DNA of 5,251 nt from Thermoplasmata archaeon (GTDB taxonomy: Archaea > Thermoplasmatota > Penumbrarchaeia > Penumbrarchaeales > Penumbrarchaeaceae), in the NCBI GenBank assembly GCA_023145185.1, contig JAGLEG010000299.1, forward strand, positions 1 to 5,251. Reading direction: 5' to 3'. Shown piece by piece: positions 1 through 5,217 of this stretch. The position numbers and the translations under genes were made by a program. Below the pieces are notes generated by a model that was not told the DNA's origin, made no database searches, and saw nothing but the letters and a program-made list of their open reading frames with translations. Each line of letters opens with the position of its first letter. The first letter of the stretch is position 1.

Positions 1-1081
1 GGATGGTGGTGAAGAACCGATCCCTGTTGCCCACGGATGACGAGGTGGATACCGCGATGAACATGTCGTAGTTCCCCTGTGGTTGAGAGGGTAAAAGAGG
101 TACATTGGACCCGGTCCTGTTCATGGTCAGGTTGACCAGGTATCCTGAGCCCAGGCCCACCGTGGATATCGCGTTGGGCCGGATCTGGGTGTCCTCGGAG
201 GGGTCCCAGATGTCGGGCGATGTGGGGCCGTCGTCGAGATAGAGTGAAACGCCCATCCTCCCGGATGAGGGGTTCAGGGGGGCGAGGTCCACCGCAGGGT
301 CGAAACCGCTGACACCCCTCAGCTCAACGGAGAGCATGGAGATGGACTCAAATCCCGTTCTACCCGCGGTCAACTTGAGCGCCTGAACGGCGACGCTGTC
401 CGTATTGGACCCCTCCTCGCCGATCGGGATGGTGCTCCCGCTTCCCAGGTACACGGCCTTCTGATAGTACGCTATCAGCGTCCGGGTGGAAACCGCCTGT
501 GACGCCGGAGAGGAGGACCCATCGGAATATGATATGGCCCCCACATTCAGGTGGCAGATGAACGAATCCGTCAACCCTATGGTCGCAGAGGTCCTGACGA
601 TCACTATCCAGTGATAGGACCCGGTCACGGTGGACGGGACCGATTCGGAAAGGTTCATGATCGCAGTGCTGGATGAGATGTAGAATGATGAGAACGATAT
701 GGGCGTATCCGAAGTGTCCAGTGCGTCGTCCACATTCCCGTCATCCCTGTAGAGGCCTACGCCGGATGTGAGTGAGGATGTGGTCAATCCCCTTATATCG
801 GACATGGTGAACCCTCCCTGGTTCTGGAACGTGAGCTGAAACTGGGTCAGCGTGTCTGACCCGGAGGAGGTCGCCCTGAATCCGAAGATGGGCACCCCGG
901 TAGAGTTCTCATGCGTCCTCTGATTGGCGGGTATCAGGGAGGTGGGGTCGGTCGGCATTACAGCAGCATCCACCTGGGAGATAAGCCCCAGTATGGACGG
1001 CATCAAGATGGCGATGGTGAGTAGGGCCCTGAGCGTCCTGGACCTGAAGGTCACACGTTCCATCACTTTCAAACATCTCAT
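1..1081 (-). CDS. Secreted surface protein with two similar beta-rich repeats (N-terminal part, cut by window edge)
   Basis: The frame is open from the ATG at 1081 to the left edge, giving 360 residues with no stop, so the C-terminus is missing. An Arg/Lys-rich start followed by a hydrophobic stretch (about residues 19-34) and a small-residue site near VDA-A (37-40) reads as a Sec signal peptide. The mature part is rich in Ser, Thr, Gly and Asp, with sequons such as N59-S-T, N143-L-S, N317-L-T and N321-R-T. Two related segments are visible, about 63-200 and 231-360; each has a GVxLYxDDG motif (107-115 and 277-285) followed by an Asp-rich loop that could bind calcium. This is typical of archaeal surface or S-layer-associated proteins, but I recognise no specific family. 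I chose ATG 1081 because GGTG lies 6 bases upstream; in-frame ATGs at 1096 and 1063 are alternatives. Function beyond being exported is unknown. Confidence 0.8.
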   Translation of the reverse strand, partial: MRCLKVMERVTFRSRTLRALLTIAILMPSILGLISQVDAAVMPTDPTSLIPANQRTHENSTGVPIFGFRATSSGSDTLTQFQLTFQNQGGFTMSDIRGLTTSSLTSGVGLYRDDGNVDDALDTSDTPISFSSFYISSSTAIMNLSESVPSTVTGSYHWIVIVRTSATIGLTDSFICHLNVGAISYSDGSSSPASQAVSTRTLIAYYQKAVYLGSGSTIPIGEEGSNTDSVAVQALKLTAGRTGFESISMLSVELRGVSGFDPAVDLAPLNPSSGRMGVSLYLDDGPTSPDIWDPSEDTQIRPNAISTVGLGSGYLVNLTMNRTGSNVPLLPSQPQGNYDMFIAVSTSSSVGNRDRFFTTI

Positions 1082-1087
1082 GCCCTG

Positions 1088-1094
1088 CACCACC
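1088..1094 (-). promoter_or_regulatory. Ribosome-binding site of the surface-protein gene
   Basis: On the minus strand GGTGGTG is followed by CAGGGC and then ATG at 1081. The 6-base spacing fits an archaeal Shine-Dalgarno and favours this start over the in-frame ATG at 1096, which has no such site, and the one at 1063, which has only a weak AAAGTG. Confidence 0.5.
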
Positions 1095-1149
1095 ATTCCA
1101 TGCAGTAGCCAGACATACCCCGGACTGCACGGTAAAAAGGCGGTGGCCT

Positions 1150-1160
1150 CTATTTTAACA
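1150..1160 (-). promoter_or_regulatory. TATA-like box for the surface-protein gene
   Basis: The minus strand reads TGTTAAAATAG here. It is an AT-rich box in an otherwise GC-richer stretch, and a start site about 25 bases downstream would fall near 1129, giving a leader of roughly 48 bases to ATG 1081. A near-identical CCTAAAATAG precedes the gene starting at 5179, which supports a shared promoter element. No transcript data are available. Confidence 0.45.
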
Positions 1161-1178
1161 TTTTCGTACACTTATGTC

Positions 1179-1199
1179 GAAGTTATACTTCATTGAAGT
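1179..1199. repeat. Overlapping inverted repeats, possible operator
   Basis: The sequence GAAGT-TAT-ACTTC-ATT-GAAGT has three 5-bp arms at an exact 8-bp period, so the middle arm can pair with either neighbour. It lies 20 to 40 bases upstream of the TATA-like box of the surface-protein gene, where an archaeal activator or repressor could bind. The arms are short, so chance remains possible. Confidence 0.3.
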
Positions 1200-1249
1200 C
1201 CAATTTTGAACAGGGTAGAAAATTATCTGAGTAAAATAATTGAATAGAA

Positions 1250-1317
1250 CGTTAAAGAAAAGGAGATAAGATCGATAGGGACAGAGACCGGGGAAAGGCA
1301 GTAAATGCCTTTCCCCG
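1250..1317 (-). terminator. Putative terminator of the FKBP gene
   Basis: A perfect 12-bp inverted repeat, CGGGGAAAGGCA (1289-1300) and TGCCTTTCCCCG (1306-1317), with a 5-base loop, begins 20 bases after the FKBP stop codon. On the transcribed strand it is followed, after about 20 bases, by a pyrimidine-rich stretch containing CTCCTTTTCTTT (1253-1268). Archaeal termination mainly uses T-runs, so the hairpin may act more to stabilise or process the 3' end. It also separates the FKBP gene from the surface-protein gene. Confidence 0.55.
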
Positions 1318-1337
1318 TTTCAGGAATGATGAGCAGC

Positions 1338-2177
1338 TTACTCCTTCTTCTCTTTCTTGGGAGCGGCCTTCTTCTTCGCGGCTTTGGGCTTCTTTTCTTC
1401 CTTCTTCTCATCCTCTGGAGCGTCTTGATCGCCTTCACCATCGTGATCGCAATCTTCCGTGTGTACGTGCTCCTCCTCTTCCTCCTCCTTCTTCACGTAC
1501 TCCTCAACGAGCCTGAGGGACTTGATCCCCATATGGGCCCTGAGGTCTGATACCAGCTTGAACTTGGCCATCATCCAGTTGGAGTCGAGCTTGACCATGT
1601 CGGGAAGGAGGATCTCCACCTCATCGTCCGAAATGAACTTGAAGGAGAACTCATCAGATCCACCATAGGAGGATTCGAATACAGCCCTGATCTTCTCATC
1701 CCTGTCCTTGATCAGCTCCTTGACGGTATATTTGTAAACGACCGTCCTGCCGGCGTACCTCTTGTTGAAGTCAAGCCTCACCCTTCCGGCGAAGATACGG
1801 GAGATCACACCTATCCTGTTGTTGATCCTGAGCTCCATGCCCTCCTGGGGGTACCGGTCTCCTTTCCTGAACTCGGGAAGGGAGAGGATCTTGTTCATGG
1901 GCATGACCTCGACCAGCTTGGGGTCCCTGGGGCCGAAAGCGTCCTCTGGCGGCACCTCGATCTCCCTCTCCTTCCCCACCTTGGCATCCAGAAGGTCCTT
2001 GTCCAATCCCTTGACAACGTGCCCGACGCCGATGATGATCGGTATGGGTTTGTACTGCGCTCCCTCGGAATGGACCTCATGCTCCTTCGCCACCTCTTCG
2101 TGGGTGGTATCGATAAGCTGGTCGGTCTCCTTTACATACACGTCAAAGTCAAGCCTTATGAAGTCTCCGTCTTTCAA
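1338..2177 (-). CDS. Long-type archaeal FKBP peptidyl-prolyl cis-trans isomerase with acidic/His and Lys-rich tail
   Basis: This 279-residue protein matches the archaeal 26-30 kDa FKBP class, cytoplasmic enzymes that isomerise X-Pro bonds and act as folding chaperones. The split FKBP domain covers about residues 1-152: GDFIRLDF at the start, IIIGVGHVVKGLDKDL (47-62), PPEDAFGPRD (76-85), then an inserted flap domain (about 92-130), returning with VRLDFNKRYAGRTVVYKYTV (133-152). A second alpha/beta domain follows (about 155-228), as in this class. The end is low-complexity: six Glu, then HVHTEDCDHD (237-246), which holds the only Cys and could bind metal as the SlyD tail does, and finally a Lys/Ala-rich stretch (257-279). 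The start is TTG at 2177: an in-frame stop lies 7 bases upstream and AGGTGAT sits 5 bases before the TTG. It has its own promoter region and a 3' hairpin, so it is probably transcribed alone. Confidence 0.93.
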   Translation of the reverse strand: MKDGDFIRLDFDVYVKETDQLIDTTHEEVAKEHEVHSEGAQYKPIPIIIGVGHVVKGLDKDLLDAKVGKEREIEVPPEDAFGPRDPKLVEVMPMNKILSLPEFRKGDRYPQEGMELRINNRIGVISRIFAGRVRLDFNKRYAGRTVVYKYTVKELIKDRDEKIRAVFESSYGGSDEFSFKFISDDEVEILLPDMVKLDSNWMMAKFKLVSDLRAHMGIKSLRLVEEYVKKEEEEEEHVHTEDCDHDGEGDQDAPEDEKKEEKKPKAAKKKAAPKKEKKE

Positions 2178-2182
2178 AGAGC

Positions 2183-2189
2183 ATCACCT
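2183..2189 (-). promoter_or_regulatory. Ribosome-binding site that fixes a TTG start for FKBP
   Basis: The minus strand reads AGGTGAT, then GCTCT, then TTG. The match to the archaeal anti-Shine-Dalgarno is seven bases at 5-base spacing. The in-frame TGA (2186-2184) lies inside this site, so no upstream start in that frame is possible; the nearby ATG at 2184 is in another frame. Confidence 0.75.
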
Positions 2190-2191
2190 GA

Positions 2192-2212
2192 TACGCCCAT
2201 AGACCGGGCGTA
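2192..2212 (-). promoter_or_regulatory. Hairpin in the FKBP leader next to the ribosome-binding site
   Basis: TACGCCC (2192-2198) and GGGCGTA (2206-2212) are a perfect 7-bp inverted repeat around a 7-base loop. In the mRNA the stem ends 2 bases before the AGGTGAT site. With a start site near 2214, predicted from the TATA-like box, the message would begin almost at this stem. It may control translation or protect the 5' end. The adjacent GGGCGCCC palindrome (2213-2220) and the repeated CGCCCATA (2194-2201 and 2216-2223) offer competing pairings. Confidence 0.4.
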
Positions 2213-2232
2213 GGGCGCCCATAAAGGAGGTT

Positions 2233-2250
2233 AGATTTAAATCTTTTCAA
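2233..2250 (-). promoter_or_regulatory. Proximal TATA-like box and BRE of the FKBP gene
   Basis: AGATTTAAATCT (2233-2244) is a perfect 12-bp palindrome with a classic archaeal TTTAAAT core. On the minus strand it is preceded by purine-rich TTGAAAAG, resembling a TFB-recognition element. A start about 25 bases downstream would fall near 2214, giving a leader of about 37 bases before the TTG. This is the better of two TATA-like boxes in this region. Confidence 0.6.
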
Positions 2251-2281
2251 TTTAAGAGGTGATCAATGTCCAAACCTGAAT

Positions 2282-2320
2282 AAAAAAGATTTAAATTTGA
2301 CTAATCCCTGATTAGTCAAA
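2282..2320 (-). terminator. Perfect 10-bp inverted repeat plus T-run: protease-gene terminator or FKBP operator
   Basis: TTTGACTAAT (2296-2305) and ATTAGTCAAA (2311-2320) are perfect complements around a 5-base spacer. On the minus strand this is followed by TTTAAATC and then TTTTTT (2287-2282), the shape of a stem plus T-run terminator, 117 bases after the protease stop codon. The same sequence overlaps the upstream edge of the distal TATA-like box, where a dimeric repressor could block TFB or TBP. The sequence alone cannot choose between the two. Confidence 0.5.
2287..2296 (-). promoter_or_regulatory. Distal TATA-like box
   Basis: AGATTTAAAT is repeated exactly here, 54 bases from the copy at 2233-2242. 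Read on the minus strand it directly follows the 10-bp inverted repeat and is followed by a run of six T. It could be a second FKBP promoter, or simply the T-rich tail of the protease-gene terminator. Confidence 0.35.
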
Positions 2321-2392
2321 AATTTTTCCTGATTAAGAGCTAAGCATTATCTCAACTTAACAGGAAATTTCAGCCTAACAGGAAATATCAGC
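2307..2392. repeat. Cluster of four CCTG(A)TTA elements, two in each direction
   Basis: CCTGATTA occurs on the plus strand at 2307-2314 and 2328-2335, exactly 21 bases (two helical turns) apart. CCTGTTA occurs on the minus strand at 2358-2364 and 2376-2382, 18 bases apart, as part of a 17-bp direct repeat, TAACAGGAAAT-N-TCAGC (2358-2374 and 2376-2392, one mismatch). The two pairs face each other, so AATTTTTCCTGATTAAG (2321-2337) can also pair imperfectly with CTTAACAGGAAATT (2356-2369). It may be a protein-binding array or a structured 3' untranslated region of the protease transcript. Confidence 0.5.
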
Positions 2393-2436
2393 TATGAGCA
2401 AATCAACGTCCAAGGCGGTTTTCAAGGCGTGTTCTC

Positions 2437-4470
2437 TTAGAGAATGGTGATCTCCATGCTCCTGCTCCCTGCCGGCCCACCGTCTATCGTAAGGTTGAGG
2501 ACCATGCCCTCCGGGCCAACGTCCCCTCCCAGCCAGATCTCAAGCGTGAACCCCTCCTCCTGATAACCATCCCCCTCGGGCCACGAGATGTTGCCAAGGA
2601 CGATCTGCACCTCCTCCCCCTCCCCGGACGATGCCCTTGAGATCCCGCCGTCCTTCAATGACCAGTTGTCGGGGCTTTCGGGGATCAGGAGCAGGTCCCA
2701 CCCTCTTCTGGCACCTGTTGTGCTCAGGGAGATCTCCGTCTGGATAGGCCCGGACGAGAACGTGTGGAAGTTGCCGCTTATCCTGTAAGCATTATCTCCG
2801 GATAGCCGCCCTTTCTCGATATACGCGCCGATCTCTCCCCTCTCCAGGAACACCTCTGCCGTCTCGACCCTGTCCGCGTAGGAGAAGTGCATCCAGAACG
2901 AGGTGTTTGCATCTTGGGATATGTTCGATGATGCGGCCAGATGGAAGGTCCACTTCAGGGTCCCCTTTCCAGCGATCTCCCTCTCAGCCGGCGACTCCGA
3001 GAATACGTACCAGCCGTCGAGATCGTAGAAGAGCTGTGACCTGTTGATCGCGTTCTCGAACCGCTCCGGGTCCAGGCCGTGATCGGGGTAGAGATGTTCC
3101 GGGACGATCAGGACGCCGTCGTACTCGATCGTCATGGATATCGCCTCCGGGGATGACGCCCCGTTCTCAACCATGACGTCCATCCTCACCGGCGCGAGAT
3201 CGGATACCGTGATGTTGCTCTCCGGCCCATACACCTGCACATCCGGGGACTGGGCCTGGATGATCTCGATGGGTATCGGATGAAAGCAGAGCAACATCAT
3301 CAGGATGGCGAACGCCCCTGCGGCGTACTGCCTTTTCGATAGAGGAGATATATCATCAAGGGGTGGAGGGTGCCTTGTGCCCATGAGCATGATAAGGAGC
3401 GCGAATAAGAGGTAGGATTTGAACTCGGTCACGAAACCCAGTATGACAAGGAGCATGACCGCGCCGTACGAGATATATTTCGCCTTGTCTCCCAGGATGC
3501 CCCGTGTGATATGTCCGCCGTCCAGCTGGCCTATCGGGAGCAGGTTCATGGCGGTCACCAGGAACCCTATCCATCCGGCGATGACCGTGGGAAATACTGC
3601 GGTATCTCCGGCGATCGGGATGATCCAGGTGAAGAATGTCAATATGATCGGATCGTTGAATATCATGTAGCTGGCGCCATCCACCAGCTCCGAGGATGCG
3701 GGATAGGCGTTGGTCAGCAGGAGGCCGATGATGGTCACGGGGATGGCAATGATGAACCCCGCTATGGGCCCGGCCACCCCGATGTCCACGAGGGCCTTCC
3801 TGTTGGACATGTTCTCCCTCATGGAGATCAGTGCACCGAAGGTCCCGAAGGGAGATATTATCGGTGGTATCGGGATAAAATATGGGAGGGACGCGTCCAC
3901 CTTGTAATACCTCGATGTGAAGTAGTGGCCCAGCTCATGCGTGCCCAGGATCAGGAGGAGGGGGAACGCGAATGTGACAAAACCCATAAGCAGATAGGTG
4001 GGGCTCAAAAGGACGGTGAAGATGTCCATGGCGTCCGTTGACCCGGTCCTGTTCGCCCATATGAAGGCCCCCGCCCATATCGTGGTGAAAAGGGTCAGAA
4101 GGAACATCACGATGTTGGTGGTTATCTTCCGCCTCTTCCTGGGAGGGAAGGGGTAGATGACCACGATCCAATCGCGGCCCGCCCTCGTCAGCCTGGGATA
4201 CATCCCCATCTTCTTCAGGTCCAGCCGGAGGGAATCAAAGGGCTTTTCGTTCTCCTTAATGTCGAGTACAACGTTAACGTAGACGCCTGCCTCATCAAAT
4301 TTGACAGATCTCACCACGTAATGGGTGCGGACCAGCTCAACGATCCTGCCTGCCTCCTCGGACTGTCGACCCCTGTCCTGCTTTGGCATCTCTCTTGGAG
4401 GTCCAAACAACAAACCAAATGGGGTCTTGAACCTGGGCCCTCCGAAGACCTTGCCTCCATCGGCGGTCAT
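2437..4470 (-). CDS. EGY-like site-2 membrane metalloprotease (family M50) with a large C-terminal outside domain
   Basis: This 677-residue zinc protease should cleave substrates within the membrane. A cytoplasmic N-terminal domain (about 40-110) ends in the basic RKRRK, then membrane segments follow at roughly 117-138, 155-178, 226-252, 275-310, 333-362 and 382-402. The zinc site is HELGH (178-182) and the second catalytic motif is NLLPIGQLDGGH (309-320), whose Asp317 is the third ligand. PYFIPIP, FGTFGALISMR and NRKALVDIGVAGPIAGF (196-239) and RHPPPLDD (366-373) match archaeal and plant EGY-type proteases. These normally end shortly after the last segment; here about 275 residues follow, beta-rich, hydrophilic, with seven sequons (N419, 476, 516, 522, 602, 627, 659), so probably outside the cell. 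The ATG at 4470 lies 7 bases after the upstream stop; AAGGAGG is 12 bases before it, a longish gap, so Met29 is an alternative start. All catalytic residues are intact. Confidence 0.93.
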   Translation of the reverse strand: MTADGGKVFGGPRFKTPFGLLFGPPREMPKQDRGRQSEEAGRIVELVRTHYVVRSVKFDEAGVYVNVVLDIKENEKPFDSLRLDLKKMGMYPRLTRAGRDWIVVIYPFPPRKRRKITTNIVMFLLTLFTTIWAGAFIWANRTGSTDAMDIFTVLLSPTYLLMGFVTFAFPLLLILGTHELGHYFTSRYYKVDASLPYFIPIPPIISPFGTFGALISMRENMSNRKALVDIGVAGPIAGFIIAIPVTIIGLLLTNAYPASSELVDGASYMIFNDPIILTFFTWIIPIAGDTAVFPTVIAGWIGFLVTAMNLLPIGQLDGGHITRGILGDKAKYISYGAVMLLVILGFVTEFKSYLLFALLIMLMGTRHPPPLDDISPLSKRQYAAGAFAILMMLLCFHPIPIEIIQAQSPDVQVYGPESNITVSDLAPVRMDVMVENGASSPEAISMTIEYDGVLIVPEHLYPDHGLDPERFENAINRSQLFYDLDGWYVFSESPAEREIAGKGTLKWTFHLAASSNISQDANTSFWMHFSYADRVETAEVFLERGEIGAYIEKGRLSGDNAYRISGNFHTFSSGPIQTEISLSTTGARRGWDLLLIPESPDNWSLKDGGISRASSGEGEEVQIVLGNISWPEGDGYQEEGFTLEIWLGGDVGPEGMVLNLTIDGGPAGSRSMEITIL

Positions 4471-4477
4471 CTGCCCC

Positions 4478-5179
4478 TCATTCCTCCTTGATGTCCTCGA
4501 GCAGTTTCCTCATTTTCAGATATGACTCCGCCAGGGATTTTTTTGTTGTATGGGGCCAGATAGGGAACGGTTGTATGTCATTGGAGGTTCCCAGGATCCT
4601 CTCATGGACCGATGGGGTCCTGTAGATGATGTGCCACTTCTCGCATTTGTCGTGATTTTTCACGAAGAAGCCGTTCAAGATCGCTCCCGCCCGCCTGATG
4701 ACCTCCCTGAACTCCTCGGCATTCCACGCAAGCCCCCTTCGCCTTACCAGAAAGCTGGCCGCCCCCGATGCCTCGTACATGGGCATGGTATCGTACCACT
4801 CCCAGGGCACTATGCCCAGTAACGGTGAGACGGAGAACACGGCGATATCATCTTCCAGCTCCAGTTTCTTGATGGATGCGTAGAGGTTCCTGTAGATCAG
4901 GGCGTCGGTAGCCTTCGTCCAGGGTATCCTGTCGGACGCCGGAAAGAGGAGGCCGATACGCTTCCTGGGGCACTCGTAATCCTCCAGAAGCTTCCTGTGG
5001 TACTCCTTGATGGTTGGGTTCTCCTTCATCCCGTTGAGTATTTCCCTGGGGGTGAGAAAGACGAGGTCCGGGTCCACCGCAGGCACCTTCTCCATGATCC
5101 CGTCTATGATCCTCTTTCTTTTCAGGTCCTCGTTCTTCTTCTTCACCTCGTCGAAGGTGTCTTCCCAGACCTCTGCCAT
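4478..5179 (-). CDS. Stand-alone protein resembling the DUF5591 domain of archaeosine synthase
   Basis: This is a soluble 233-residue protein. After a charged helical start (1-35) come FLTPREIL (41-48), a YHRKLLEDYE helix (60-69), RIGLLFPASDRIPW (74-87), VFSVSPLLGIVPWEWYDTMPMYE (114-136) and a C-terminal helical part. This order matches my recollection of the DUF5591 domain of ArcS, which adds lysine to preQ0 in archaeal tRNA: there a beta strand ends in a PCS..KPY signature and is followed by a SPLG-VPxE segment. Here the signature reads PASDRIPW, so the Cys, Lys and Tyr are Ala, Ile and Trp. It is therefore unlikely to perform the ArcS reaction; a binding or structural role is possible. It is the first gene of a probable two-gene unit with the protease. 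ATG 5179 was chosen because GGGAGG lies just upstream, though at only 3 bases. Confidence 0.7.
   Translation of the reverse strand: MAEVWEDTFDEVKKKNEDLKRKRIIDGIMEKVPAVDPDLVFLTPREILNGMKENPTIKEYHRKLLEDYECPRKRIGLLFPASDRIPWTKATDALIYRNLYASIKKLELEDDIAVFSVSPLLGIVPWEWYDTMPMYEASGAASFLVRRRGLAWNAEEFREVIRRAGAILNGFFVKNHDKCEKWHIIYRTPSVHERILGTSNDIQPFPIWPHTTKKSLAESYLKMRKLLEDIKEE
4483..4489 (-). promoter_or_regulatory. Ribosome-binding site of the protease gene, inside the preceding gene
   Basis: AAGGAGG is formed by the last Lys-Glu-Glu codons of the upstream gene and lies 12 bases before the protease ATG. A weaker GAGGGG lies 3 bases before it. The placement of the site within the preceding gene indicates co-translation in one operon. 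Confidence 0.45.
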
Positions 5180-5206
5180 GGGCCTCCCTAGGATTAGGCC
5201 CTACAT

Positions 5207-5217
5207 CTATTTTAGGG
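5207..5217 (-). promoter_or_regulatory. TATA-like box of the DUF5591-like/protease operon
   Basis: The minus strand reads ACCCTAAAATAG, sharing TAAAATAG with the box before the surface-protein gene. A start 25 bases downstream would fall near 5186, leaving a leader of only about 7 bases, so the mRNA may be nearly leaderless. A TTTTAA stretch at 5217-5222, within GGGTT-N2-AACCC (5215-5226), is an alternative box that would give a longer leader. Confidence 0.45.

Larger units (their letters stand above)
1082..1337. other. Intergenic region between FKBP and the surface-protein gene
   Basis: About 256 bases without a gene. It holds the FKBP 3' hairpin, an AT-rich stretch (1200-1260) with a weak AATTAT/ATAATT pair (1221-1226 and 1236-1241), the GAAGT/ACTTC repeat cluster, and the TATA-like box and leader of the surface-protein gene. 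I see no small coding region in it. Confidence 0.7.

Noticed and set aside
909..1130. Minus-strand 73-residue frame over the start of the surface-protein gene
   Set aside because: The alternative frame gives a signal peptide and stays open for 360 residues to the window edge; this one is short and without motifs.
1201..1260. Possible small RNA gene in the AT-rich stretch
   Set aside because: Only a weak 6-bp inverted repeat is present, with no clear promoter plus terminator pair.
1305..1550. Plus-strand reading frame of 81 residues that looks like a Leu-rich membrane protein
   Set aside because: It is the antisense of the Lys/Glu-rich FKBP tail: AAG and GAG codons read backwards give Leu and Phe. 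It has no ribosome-binding site and overlaps a confident gene.
2256..2268. Minus-strand GATCACCTCTTAA resembling the 3' end of 16S rRNA
   Set aside because: It is simply the complement of a ribosome-binding-site-like sequence; there is no rRNA sequence around it.
2281..2400. CRISPR-like or insertion-sequence remnant suggested by short repeats
   Set aside because: The repeats are only 8 to 17 bp, differ in direction and spacing, and there are no spacers of constant length, no transposase fragment and no target-site duplication.
3511..4041. Plus-strand 176-residue frame opposite the protease
   Set aside because: It lies antisense to the catalytic membrane core, has a biased Gly/Asp/Glu-rich composition mirroring the sense codons, and no ribosome-binding site.
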